Assembly: GCF_040958695.1 (NCBI RefSeq)
Contig: NZ_CP162599.1
Span: forward strand, 3,382,001 to 3,446,000
Direction: 5' to 3'
Source: Ornithinibacillus sp. 4-3
GTDB taxonomy: Bacteria; Bacillota; Bacilli; Bacillales; Amphibacillaceae
DNA length: 64,000 nt
Made by a program: the position numbers and the translations under genes. Below are positions 19,116 to 27,790 of this stretch, one piece after another (the first letter of the stretch is position 1; each line of letters begins with the position of its first letter). A model generated the notes under the pieces. That model was given only the letters and a program-made list of their open reading frames with translations, was not told the origin of the DNA and searched no databases.

Positions 19116-20540
19116 ATGAACGAGCAATTAATCAATAAATTAGATGAAGCACTTGCCTCAAAATGCAAACAGAAAGATGTCCCTGGTATGGCCATCATGG
19201 TCGCAAAAGATGGTGTGCCAATTTATAAAAATAATTATGGCTTTCGTGATGTAGATAAACAATTACCTGTCACAGAAGATACGATATTCCCAGCAGCATC
19301 TGTGACAAAGTCTTTTTCCACTTTATCAATTATGATTCTAGCTGATCAAAGAAAACTTTCACCAGAGGATTTAGTGATTGATTGGCTTCCGGAATTGAAA
19401 TTACCTGGTGGGAAATATGAAAATGAATTAAAAATTCGTCACCTTTTATCTAATAGTGGAGGTTTTCCAGGATTAGGTGCAGTTAATCGTGCAAGAGCTG
19501 AAAGCATTCAAAATGATCCAGATGGAGAACATATGGCTAATCGCCTTTCCTATGATATCCATGGTGCACCTATTCAGACCGTTGAAGAATTAATGGAAAT
19601 TATGTCTGTTGAATTTAATTATCGTTTACTTGGGAAACCAGGAACCACATATAATTATTCCAATGAAGGTTTTGCATTATTGCAGGAAATTATCGAACGG
19701 GCAAGTAAGCAAAGCTTTCCAGAATTTGTTCAAAAACATATTTTTGATCCATTAAAAATGACACACTCTACATTTCTAGTACAAGACTTAAATAATTACG
19801 AACGAATTACAGAAATTTATGGATATAAAGAAGGTTTTAAATCCTTCCATTCACCGGTTTGGTGGAATGTCGGTAAGATTTATACAAATGGTTCCTTAAA
19901 AACTACGGTTATTGATCTTATTAAATACTTAGAGTTATATCGACAAAACGGAACTGTAAATGGTGAAAAAATTATTTCAGCTGATGTGCTCAAACAAATG
20001 ATCACTCCACAAATAGATGTACCTACAGGTGAAAAATACGGCTATGGCTTAAAACTGAGTACATATAAAGGGATTTCATTAGTTGGTCATCCAGGTGTCA
20101 TCAAAGGAGGATCAGCTTATGTGATGGTTGCAGAAGAATTAGGCTTGACCTTTGCTGTATTAACGAATATTGGAGAGTTCTCTGCAGAAGGCTTAGCCCT
20201 TACTGCACTGAATGTAATTGCTGAATTGCCGGATGCACCAACAAAAAAGGAAATCGATCCTTTAAGTAGAACAGAACTAGAAACATATACTGGCCAGTAT
20301 TTATCTGCTGAAGGCAGAAATATTGAAGTTACCTTACAAGGAGAACAACTTCAGTTAACAGCTCGTAATAGTCAAGCTTTTATTGAGCCTGTTGCAGAAG
20401 ATACCTTCGTTACTACAGATGGGGCAAAATTCAAATTCCTCCGCTTCGAAAATGGAGAAATTGCAGGTGTATTTACTGGATTTCGTTTTGTTCCTAAAGC
20501 AAATTCCCGCTCTGAGGCAGTGCATGTAGTGTTGCTCTGA
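19116..20540 (+). CDS. Class C beta-lactamase-like serine hydrolase
   Basis: A 474-aa protein of the serine beta-lactamase/esterase/D-peptidase family (peptidase S12 type). The nucleophile motif SVTK is at 62-65, YSN (in YNYSNEGF) supplies the second motif, and GHPG the region of the third. Residues after about 390 look like a C-terminal beta-rich DUF3471/lipocalin-like domain (TGQYLSAEGRNIEVTLQGE region). No signal peptide is seen, so it is likely cytosolic. It is unlikely to be a resistance enzyme; with the SBP and C45 gene it more likely hydrolyses imported amides, esters or D-peptides. Ribosome site: AAGGAGGAA. Confidence 0.85.
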   Translation: MNEQLINKLDEALASKCKQKDVPGMAIMVAKDGVPIYKNNYGFRDVDKQLPVTEDTIFPAASVTKSFSTLSIMILADQRKLSPEDLVIDWLPELKLPGGKYENELKIRHLLSNSGGFPGLGAVNRARAESIQNDPDGEHMANRLSYDIHGAPIQTVEELMEIMSVEFNYRLLGKPGTTYNYSNEGFALLQEIIERASKQSFPEFVQKHIFDPLKMTHSTFLVQDLNNYERITEIYGYKEGFKSFHSPVWWNVGKIYTNGSLKTTVIDLIKYLELYRQNGTVNGEKIISADVLKQMITPQIDVPTGEKYGYGLKLSTYKGISLVGHPGVIKGGSAYVMVAEELGLTFAVLTNIGEFSAEGLALTALNVIAELPDAPTKKEIDPLSRTELETYTGQYLSAEGRNIEVTLQGEQLQLTARNSQAFIEPVAEDTFVTTDGAKFKFLRFENGEIAGVFTGFRFVPKANSRSEAVHVVLL

Positions 20541-20568
20541 GCGTATAGTCCATCATTCATAATAGTTT

Positions 20569-20616
20569 AAAGATTGGGATTCATAAATAGGCTTTATGTA
20601 TCCCAATCTTTATAAA
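20569..20616 (+). terminator. Terminator closing the C45/SBP/serine hydrolase genes
   Basis: A 12-bp stem, AAAGATTGGGAT (20569-20580) with ATCCCAATCTTT (20600-20611), followed by ATAAAT. The stem could also serve the leftward gene that ends at 20677. Confidence 0.7.
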
Positions 20617-20676
20617 TAGGACTGTGGTGCTTCACATGCTAAAAAACATAGAAAATCATATCAATTCAAATTCGCT

Positions 20677-21840
20677 TTACATTAAAGAGCTTGGCACATG
20701 AACAAACCCTTCCATTATTCTTCTAGCTGTTCTAGCTATAGACACATTCTCAAGATGAAACTCTCCCTCTTTATTTTCCATCTTCACATTAAATTCCATT
20801 GTTCCAGAGGGATGTCCAATCCTCACATTTCCTGTAATTGTTTTACTATTCGCTAATTGATTTACTATGGTTCCTGGAATTATTGCTGCTGCTGACGTGC
20901 AGATACCACCAGTTACTGCAAAAGCTTTATGCATCTTTTGCATAGACATCGTTCTTGCAATAAAACTAATCTCCTCTGACATTATCTCCTCCCCGTTTAC
21001 ATCAACATAATTACTTGATGTTGCTAGGAAAACTATCTTCGGAATTGCTGGGCTTTTTTCTGTTATTTCTTCCTTATTTTCAATAAGCCCAATTTTCTCG
21101 CCTACAATTCCTCTTATTTCTTCTAATAGCTCTAGCAACTCAACATTTGAGTTAACTTGATCTGGTAATTCTTTCCCTGTTAATCCAAGATCAGAAGCTC
21201 TTACAAAAATAGCTGGTGTAGTAGCGTCTACTATAGAGACTTCGAGATTTTTTCCATTTTTTAATTCAATCCAGTCTGTTACATTTTCAGTAGGTAATAA
21301 TTTTCCTGTTTTAGAACCAGCTGTATCTTTAAAATTTAAAACTATTTTTGCTCCAGTACCAGGAACGCCAGCAATAGAAAAGTCTCCTTCACTTTTGAAT
21401 TTCCCATTTTCTACCGGAACCTCTGCCACAATTATTTTTTTCGTATTTGTATTATAAATCCTTACTTTAGTAATAGGTTCGACTGCTGGAACAAGCCCTT
21501 CATCTACCGCAAATGGTCCTACTCCTGCCAAAATATTCCCACAATTACTGTTATAATCTATAAACGGTTTATCAATACTTACCTGTCCAAATGTGTATTC
21601 TATATCAGCATCTATTCTTGTTGAACGTTTAATCAAAGCCACTTTACTTGATAAAGAATCTGCCCCACCAATACCATCTATCTGACGAATGTCAGGACTT
21701 CCATAGATAGACAAAATAACTTTATCTCTTTTTAGCTTATCTTTTGGCAATTCATTATCCAGAATGTATGCCCCTTTACTAGTTCCCCCACGCTGATAAA
21801 CAATTTTCACCATACAAGATTTTCCCATCAACATCACCAT
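20677..21840 (-). CDS. PrpF-family aconitate/methylaconitate isomerase-like protein
   Basis: A 387-aa protein with the PrpF diaminopimelate-epimerase-like fold. QRGGTSKGAYILD near the N-terminus, YNSNCGNI with the presumed catalytic Cys, and GHPSGTME near the C-terminus are all typical. Family members isomerise 2-methylaconitate, trans-aconitate or 4-oxalomesaconate. The start is uncertain: ATG 21840 is the first, but ATG 21813 (MVKIVYQRGG) aligns better with family N-termini. It is the last gene of a leftward set (serine hydrolase, SBP, PrpF). A TcuA-like flavoprotein is encoded 4.4 kb away, so tricarboxylate metabolism is a plausible context. Confidence 0.85.
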   Translation of the reverse strand: MVMLMGKSCMVKIVYQRGGTSKGAYILDNELPKDKLKRDKVILSIYGSPDIRQIDGIGGADSLSSKVALIKRSTRIDADIEYTFGQVSIDKPFIDYNSNCGNILAGVGPFAVDEGLVPAVEPITKVRIYNTNTKKIIVAEVPVENGKFKSEGDFSIAGVPGTGAKIVLNFKDTAGSKTGKLLPTENVTDWIELKNGKNLEVSIVDATTPAIFVRASDLGLTGKELPDQVNSNVELLELLEEIRGIVGEKIGLIENKEEITEKSPAIPKIVFLATSSNYVDVNGEEIMSEEISFIARTMSMQKMHKAFAVTGGICTSAAAIIPGTIVNQLANSKTITGNVRIGHPSGTMEFNVKMENKEGEFHLENVSIARTARRIMEGFVHVPSSLM

Positions 21841-21860
21841 ACTTATGACTTTATATTATT

Positions 21861-23465
21861 TTAATCCTCTTTACTCACATTCCATAAAATAATTCCATCC
21901 GCATATTGAACATTTTTAATCGCAGTACGATTAGCATAAATACTATTCACGTCCCCTACTTTGATAATTGGAATATACTCATAGAACCATGTTTGAAAAT
22001 CTTCATATAATGCTCTCGCTTCTTCCAAGGATGGTACCCCTCTAAATTCATCCACAATTTCATCGTATTTAGAATCATCGGTCCAACCTGGCCAATCTTT
22101 ACGTAAAAACACATGAGCTGTAGGGTCTGGTTTATCCGTATTTGTTAAAAATAAAATATCGTAACTATTTTCATCTTCCCGTACTTCATTTAAGGTAGCC
22201 CAATCGTATACTTGTAGGGTTGCATTTAAGCCTAGTTCTTTTAATTCATGCTGTAATACAACTGCACCATTATATGAACTATCACTATCTCTTGAAGCAA
22301 TGATGATAATTTCTTCACCATTATAATTTGTTTCACCTAATAACTGTTTTGCTCGTTCTGTATCAAAACTTTCATATAGTTCTTTACCACTTTCACTGAA
22401 CCACATACCTTGTTGATATGTTGGCATCACGTTATGATTTAAATCATAAAACTCTGGTGACGAATAAGATGCTGTCATTATCGCTTCTTTATCAATTCCT
22501 ATTAAAGCTGCCTCTCTTGCTTTTTGATCAGTAAATAAACCTTGTCTTTTATTGAATACTACATTGAGAATACCTGAAGGATATACAGCTGTTTCCACAT
22601 TACCTGCTTTCTCCACAACTTCTACATTTTCAGTTGGAATGCCATAAAACACATCATATTCTCCAGTTGTTAACCCTGCTGTTGCTGTCATAGAATCTGC
22701 AATAAATAAGAAATATAGATCATCAACTAATGCTTCTTTTTTTCCGGCTAAACCATCAGCTTCCTCACTTCTAGGGGAGTAGTCATCAAATTTGGTAAAA
22801 TGTAAATGCTGGTCTTGTCTCCATTCTTCAAACTTAAATGGACCTGTACCAATAAACTCCTTCACACCTTCTGTATCCGCACTTTCTCTTATTTCTTTTG
22901 GCATAATAGCAGGTAAATTACCACCACCATATGCTAAAATTAATAGAGCTGTTGATAATGGTTCTGGCATTACTAATTCCACTGTATACTCATCTATTTC
23001 TGAAAAAGATGCACCAGTAAAATACTCTTTTCCTAGCCCTGACATCTCAATCCAATCGTTCATAGAAGCGACAACATCTTCTGCTTTCAGCTCTTTACCA
23101 TTATGAAACTTGACACCTTCTCTTAAGGTAAAAGTAATTATTTTTCCGTCATCACTTTGTTCCCAAGAATCTGCCAACATGGGCTGTACTTGATAATCAG
23201 AATCTGTTGTTACTAAAGTTTCAAAAATATGTTTTGCAATATCCGTTGTGGGCCTACTTGTATTTATATAAGTATCTAATGTTGGCGGCTGTTGTGGATA
23301 TACTACATTCAATTGCCCGCCTGTTTCAGCTGCTTGATTCTCCTCATTTCCTTCTTGAGAACTCTTAGATTTCACTTGTGTTTCTTTTTCATTCGAGGAA
23401 CAGGCCACTAAAAAAATTGTAATTAACATGACAAATAGAAACAAAATACCTCTTTTTGATTTCAT
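21861..23465 (-). CDS. ABC transporter substrate-binding lipoprotein, family 5
   Basis: A 534-aa lipoprotein starting at ATG 23465, where GGAGG is 8 nt upstream (an ATG 18 nt earlier has none). Lipobox FLVACS (Cys22), a polar linker, then the family-5 fold. It shares TSRPTTDIAKHIFETLVT, YQVQPMLADSWEQSDDG and ILAYGGG patterns with the SBP at 17413, so the two are recent paralogues. It sits between a serine hydrolase gene (25 bp upstream) and the PrpF-like gene (20 bp downstream), all leftward and probably one operon. Confidence 0.94.
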   Translation of the reverse strand: MKSKRGILFLFVMLITIFLVACSSNEKETQVKSKSSQEGNEENQAAETGGQLNVVYPQQPPTLDTYINTSRPTTDIAKHIFETLVTTDSDYQVQPMLADSWEQSDDGKIITFTLREGVKFHNGKELKAEDVVASMNDWIEMSGLGKEYFTGASFSEIDEYTVELVMPEPLSTALLILAYGGGNLPAIMPKEIRESADTEGVKEFIGTGPFKFEEWRQDQHLHFTKFDDYSPRSEEADGLAGKKEALVDDLYFLFIADSMTATAGLTTGEYDVFYGIPTENVEVVEKAGNVETAVYPSGILNVVFNKRQGLFTDQKAREAALIGIDKEAIMTASYSSPEFYDLNHNVMPTYQQGMWFSESGKELYESFDTERAKQLLGETNYNGEEIIIIASRDSDSSYNGAVVLQHELKELGLNATLQVYDWATLNEVREDENSYDILFLTNTDKPDPTAHVFLRKDWPGWTDDSKYDEIVDEFRGVPSLEEARALYEDFQTWFYEYIPIIKVGDVNSIYANRTAIKNVQYADGIILWNVSKED

Positions 23466-23490
23466 TAAAATACCTCCATTCATATCATCA

Positions 23491-24567
23491 CTACTTATTA
23501 CGTTTTCCTTTGATGATGGAATCCGCTATCTCAATAACCGTCTCCATATAAACCTTAGATGGATTTGATTTATCTATCCCTAAATTTCTATTGATTGCAA
23601 ACTCATCTGACACAGCCCTTCTATGAACAATAACCATATCTAGTGCTGGAATTCCTAAAATATATTGTCCATAATTACCAGCTGCTAAAAAAGCACCTTT
23701 CCATTCTGGTGATTTCTCTTCTGGTAACCACCAATAATAGCCATAATGAACCCTGTTTCCGCTTCTATCATTCATATCATCACTGTGCACAGAGATTTTT
23801 ACGCTCTCTTCTATCCACTCTTTTGGAACAATTTGTTTATCATGCCACTTTCCTTTATTTACAACTAACCAGCCGATACGTGCCATATCTCTTCCAGATA
23901 AAAACATATGATATGCAAGATGCTTTGAAACTGCATTTGAATCATAACCTAACTTTCTTTGTCTTGATTGATCATAATCTTGGAACTCCAATGGTATTGC
24001 TAAATCCTTATTTAATGCTTCAAAAACCGTTTGATTTGTTTGTTGCTCAAAAATTGTACCTGCTACATTAAAATCCCAATTGCTGTACATATAGTATTCT
24101 CCAGGTTTTTTCGATCCTCTTTCTGGAACCTTAGCAGTGTCTCCTCCTGGGCTTCCTTGAGGATGGAAAACCCCAGAGCTTGAAATTAATATGTCTCGTA
24201 CCTTTGCTTGTTTTTCAATTGGCAAAAGACCAGACACATCATCAATTCCTAATTCTTCTAAAGTACTATCCAGATTGATTACACCTGCTTTTACATAATT
24301 TCCATACAATAATGACATGATGCTTTTTCTAGAAGAAGCACAATAACTCACTTCAGAGATATCTCCATACGAATAAGCGATTTTTCCTTTTACAACGACC
24401 ATAAATGAAGAAGTCGGCATTTCTTCTAATCTGTCATTTATTTCTTGAAAAACTTCTGAAGCATAACCAGCTTCTTCAGGTGAATCATAATACTCCCAAT
24501 CTTCACCTGGAAAAATGCTGTCACCCTTCGATAAAACGTCTAAATTATTTTGTTTAGACATTTTCAT
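23491..24567 (-). CDS. Serine hydrolase, class C beta-lactamase-like
   Basis: A 358-aa cytosolic protein of the beta-lactamase-related serine hydrolase family. SSRK (residues 78-81, in YCASSRKSIMS) fits SxxK, and YSN (in YYMYSNWDF) the second motif. It differs from the enzyme at 19116 in length and sequence and lacks the C-terminal extension, so the two cassettes recruited different members. AAGGAGTGG precedes the ATG. It heads the leftward operon with the SBP and PrpF genes, divergent from the LysR gene at 25327. Confidence 0.85.
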   Translation of the reverse strand: MKMSKQNNLDVLSKGDSIFPGEDWEYYDSPEEAGYASEVFQEINDRLEEMPTSSFMVVVKGKIAYSYGDISEVSYCASSRKSIMSLLYGNYVKAGVINLDSTLEELGIDDVSGLLPIEKQAKVRDILISSSGVFHPQGSPGGDTAKVPERGSKKPGEYYMYSNWDFNVAGTIFEQQTNQTVFEALNKDLAIPLEFQDYDQSRQRKLGYDSNAVSKHLAYHMFLSGRDMARIGWLVVNKGKWHDKQIVPKEWIEESVKISVHSDDMNDRSGNRVHYGYYWWLPEEKSPEWKGAFLAAGNYGQYILGIPALDMVIVHRRAVSDEFAINRNLGIDKSNPSKVYMETVIEIADSIIKGKRNK

Positions 24568-24700
24568 TGTTCACCACTCCTTAGTTTCCTGATTTGTCTT
24601 TCAATTTCAAATTTAATTATAATTTTAGATATGACAATAAATCAAATTAAAAAATATTATAAAATCACATAAAGAACTTTTATATCCAAAATAAAACAAA

Positions 24701-25235
24701 AAGCGAAAATCGCGCCCTTACAGACTAAGAACGCAACTTCCTGTAGCAACGCGTAGGGGATACGGATTAAGTACGCCAAGTCACGAGAACAACATCCGTA
24801 TAGTACATCCTGTACGTCGTAGCACGTCCTATGCGTCGAAAAACGTAGAGATTGCGCCCATTTTTTGGGGGGGGCTTCGATGTTAGTCGAACTTCCTTTA
24901 CCCTCGAGATAAAGGAAACATGCCCCTTTAGGGGTATCCGACGTTAGGCTTTAGCCTGGTTTTAGCCGGGCTTCCTTATAAAACAAAGCCGATGTTGACT
25001 TTCACCCTCAAGGCACGACGGACACGACGAGCTAGTACGGACGTTGGTGCTCGTGACGTGACCGAACTTAGTCGATGAAGTGCGACTTTTCTTCTGTCTG
25101 CACCTGCCGGCTTGCCAATCAGTAAGACTTCTTTACCGTAGGAAGTGACGGGAAATCTCATGGTTTTTGGCGCTTGGAGCTAGAAAGTGCTAACTATGAA
25201 TAAGCATTAATTTGCGTAATTTTTATGTTTTCTTA
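24701..25235. repeat. Hairpin-rich intergenic repeat, family A, longest copy
   Basis: No gene is supported between 24568 and 25326. This stretch is GC-richer than its flanks and shares blocks with 34551-34850 and 62855-62998. The core at 24906-25000 matches 34660-34754 at 92 of 95 positions and contains two small hairpins (CCCC-TTTA-GGGG and AGGCT-TT-AGCCT). The ends carry GCGCCC (left) and GGCGC followed by GGAGCTAG (right) in inverted order. A C/G-rich run (TTTTTTGGGGGGGG, about 24861-24875) is copy-specific. The family may be a non-autonomous mobile element or a structured RNA. Confidence 0.7.
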
Positions 25236-25248
25236 TATATTAAAAGAG

Positions 25249-25301
25249 ATTTAAACCCAATTTTCCGACAATATGTTACTCTTTATAAAGAGGGTTTAAA
25301 T
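25249..25301. promoter_or_regulatory. Inverted repeat, candidate LysR-paralogue-2 operator
   Basis: ATTTAAACCC (25249-25258) and GGGTTTAAAT (25292-25301) form a perfect 10-bp inverted repeat with 33 bp between. A perfect palindrome CTCTTTATAAAGAG lies at 25279-25292 beside the right arm. The site ends 26 bp before the LysR start, where an autoregulatory site would be expected. Confidence 0.45.
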
Positions 25302-25326
25302 ACTAGAAAAAATATAGGTGAATATG

Positions 25327-26190
25327 ATGGATAAGAAAGATTTTGAATTGCTTTTAACTTTATATAACGAAGGTACAATCACAAAAACCGCACAAAAGCT
25401 GTATATGACTCAGCCTGCCGTGACCTACCGGATTATTCAACTTGAACAGAAATTTAACATCAAAATCATTATCCGAGGTAATAAAGGAGTAATATTTACT
25501 CCAGAAGGGGAATTTTTAGTTGAGCGTTCTCGAGTAATGTTAAAGGAATTAAATAATATACAGGATTCCTTACAGAACATGAGTGGCATGATTCAGGGAA
25601 AGATAAAGTTAGGTGTTTCAAATATCTTTGCATTTTACAAATTACCGCGCATGTTAGAAGGTTTTTTAACGAAGTATCCTAATGTGGAAATAGAATTAAC
25701 TACTGGATGGAGCTCCGATAATTTAAAGCTGTTTCATAGCGAGGATATTCATATTGCCGTTGTAAGAGGAGAGCATAATTGGCAAGGAGAGAATATTGTT
25801 TTAGATAATGAATCTATTTGTATCGCATCTAAAAACGAAATCTCTTTAGATGATCTACCGCATCTAAATTTTATTAGCTATCAAACAGATTTGCAGCTGA
25901 AAAATACTTTTGAAAACTGGTGGAAGGATACATTCACTGTCCCACCTAAAATATCCATGCATGTTGACAGAATGGAAACAAGCAAGGAACTAGTCAAAAG
26001 AGGACTTGGCTTTTCGATTTTCCCAAGTATTTGTTTACAAGAAAGCGATGCACTAAAAACAATTGATTTAGAAACTAATGGAAAACCCCTTTCACGGACT
26101 ACATCTTTATTATTTCGAAATGAACATAGAGAATTAAAGGTTTTGAATGCATTTATACAATTTGTTCGGGACTATTACAATATTTCATAG
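25327..26190 (+). CDS. LysR family transcriptional regulator (paralogue 2)
   Basis: A 287-aa LysR regulator with N-terminal HTH (GTITKTAQKLYMTQPAVTYRI) and an effector domain like those of the copies at 14744 and 29622 (SNIFAFYKLPRMLEGF, HSEDIHIAVVRGEHNWQG). The start is ATG 25327 (MDKKDF), aligned with the paralogues; ATG 25324 and GTG 25318 are in frame. It is divergent from the serine hydrolase-SBP-PrpF operon, separated by the family A repeat, and is presumably that operon's regulator (inference). Confidence 0.92.
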   Translation: MDKKDFELLLTLYNEGTITKTAQKLYMTQPAVTYRIIQLEQKFNIKIIIRGNKGVIFTPEGEFLVERSRVMLKELNNIQDSLQNMSGMIQGKIKLGVSNIFAFYKLPRMLEGFLTKYPNVEIELTTGWSSDNLKLFHSEDIHIAVVRGEHNWQGENIVLDNESICIASKNEISLDDLPHLNFISYQTDLQLKNTFENWWKDTFTVPPKISMHVDRMETSKELVKRGLGFSIFPSICLQESDALKTIDLETNGKPLSRTTSLLFRNEHRELKVLNAFIQFVRDYYNIS

Positions 26191-26204
26191 CAAAACATAA
26201 ATAA

Positions 26205-26262
26205 AAATAGACTAAGATTTAGAGGAAGTATAAAATTCCATCTGAACCTTAGTCTTACTTAT
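26205..26262. terminator. Terminator between convergent genes
   Basis: AGACTAAG (26209-26216) pairs with CTTAGTCT (26248-26255), extended inside by partial TTAGAGGAA/TTCCATCTGAA pairing. A-rich sequence on the left and TTACTTATTTT on the right suit both directions. Confidence 0.7.
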
Positions 26263-26278
26263 TTTAGAGCATTGGATA

Positions 26279-27760
26279 TTATGCCAAAGTGTACTCTGCA
26301 GCCGAATTACCTGCAATTTTTCCAAATACTGCTCCTGACATTAACCCAGAACCTCCTGGGTAATTATCATAAAATATGCCTCCTACCATCTCGCCAGCAG
26401 CAAATAAACCTTCAATTGGCTCACCAGAAACATTTAACACTTGCGCCTTTTCATTTACATGTAAGCCACCAAAGGCAAATGTTATTCCACAAATTACTGG
26501 AAATGCATAGAATGGGCCTTGGTCTAGCTTTAATGCCCAATTTGATTTAGGCGGCTCTATTCCTTTCGTGCATTTTCCATCCTTTTCACTAGGATGGAAC
26601 TCTCCTTCTTGCACGGCATCATTATAATTCATGATTGTTTCTAGGAACTGGCTTTTATTAATATCTATCTTCTCTGCAAGTTCTTCTAATGTAGGCGCAC
26701 TAAATACTGTTGTCTCTTCTATTTTATATTCACTTCTCAAATAAGGATACACTTGAGAATCAAACACTTGATAAGCCATATAATCTGGTTGTTTTAATAT
26801 CTCTCTTCCATATTTAGCATAAGTATAGTTTCTTAAATCTTCCCCTTCATCCACGAATCGCTTACCATCTTTATTTAAGATTAATCCTAGTGGATAAGAA
26901 CTTTTCTTGAAAATATCTCCCGGTTTTGTAAAGTCCCCGACTTTAGGTGTATTAAAATCGGTTCCTATGGAATGACAGCCTGACCATTGTCCATATATAT
27001 TTGCTCCAATATCAATTGCCATCTGCAATCCATCACCAGTATTGTATTCAGTTCCTCTAAGAATGGCATTTCCCCACTCTTCTCCCATATGTTTCATTCG
27101 GAGTTCTGTATTAGCCTCGAAGCTTCCGCATGCCAAAATAACACTTTTTGCGCCAATTGAGACGGTTTCTCCATCTTTTTCCACAACTACTCCAGTAACC
27201 TTTCCTTTTTCAGTTAATAATTTCTTTGCAGGAGACTCATACCAGACTGTAATCCCTTGTTCCTCAACTCTTTTATTTAGCATATCAATTAACCCTATAC
27301 CTCGATTTGCTATTTTTACTGGCAGCCCTCCCCAAAAGTGAAATTTACCTTCTTTTTCAAATGACTGATTATCATATATTAAATCAAATTTAATGCCATT
27401 ATTGCTCATCCATTCGATTGTTTCATAAGATTTGTACACTAATTGGCGAGCTAGGCTTGGTTCACTCTTATTATTTGTAACCCTCATTAAATCTTGATAA
27501 TAATCTTCTGCATCATATTCCGGCATGACAATTTTACTCGCTTCATCATCCGAAATAGAAGGTATTATTCTTCTAATTGCATCTAAACCTTTATACGCAA
27601 AGCGAATAGCTCCATCTGTAAAATAAGAGTTTCCACCCCGCTTATTCGAAGGTCCTTTTTCTAACACTAATACATTTTCATTTTTTTCTCTTGCTGATAT
27701 TGCTGCACATAATGCTGCATTCCCTGCTCCAACGACTATTACATCATAAAATTGTGACAT
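26279..27760 (-). CDS. TcuA-like FAD-dependent (tricarballylate) dehydrogenase
   Basis: A 493-aa flavoprotein of the fumarate reductase/succinate dehydrogenase flavoprotein family. The N-terminal dinucleotide motif VVGAGNAALCAAISA, the RGGNSYFTDGAIRF stretch and the C-terminal GGIFYDNYPGGSGLMSGAVFG segment strongly resemble TcuA, which oxidises tricarballylate to cis-aconitate. No TcuB (electron transfer) or TcuC (transport) gene is nearby, and the substrate may differ. It follows an M20 hydrolase gene by 30 bp, read leftward in the cassette beside LysR paralogue 3. No signal peptide is evident. Confidence 0.8.
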   Translation of the reverse strand: MSQFYDVIVVGAGNAALCAAISAREKNENVLVLEKGPSNKRGGNSYFTDGAIRFAYKGLDAIRRIIPSISDDEASKIVMPEYDAEDYYQDLMRVTNNKSEPSLARQLVYKSYETIEWMSNNGIKFDLIYDNQSFEKEGKFHFWGGLPVKIANRGIGLIDMLNKRVEEQGITVWYESPAKKLLTEKGKVTGVVVEKDGETVSIGAKSVILACGSFEANTELRMKHMGEEWGNAILRGTEYNTGDGLQMAIDIGANIYGQWSGCHSIGTDFNTPKVGDFTKPGDIFKKSSYPLGLILNKDGKRFVDEGEDLRNYTYAKYGREILKQPDYMAYQVFDSQVYPYLRSEYKIEETTVFSAPTLEELAEKIDINKSQFLETIMNYNDAVQEGEFHPSEKDGKCTKGIEPPKSNWALKLDQGPFYAFPVICGITFAFGGLHVNEKAQVLNVSGEPIEGLFAAGEMVGGIFYDNYPGGSGLMSGAVFGKIAGNSAAEYTLA

Positions 27761-27790
27761 CTTATTTCCCTCGTTTCTGAATATTTCTAT

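Noticed and set aside
19116..20540. Beta-lactam resistance gene
   Set aside because: Only the general SxxK/YxN fold is present, with no signal peptide, and the context is a peptide-uptake cassette.
24976..25161. 61-codon frame in repeat family A
   Set aside because: Arg-rich by composition, not preserved in the other copies.
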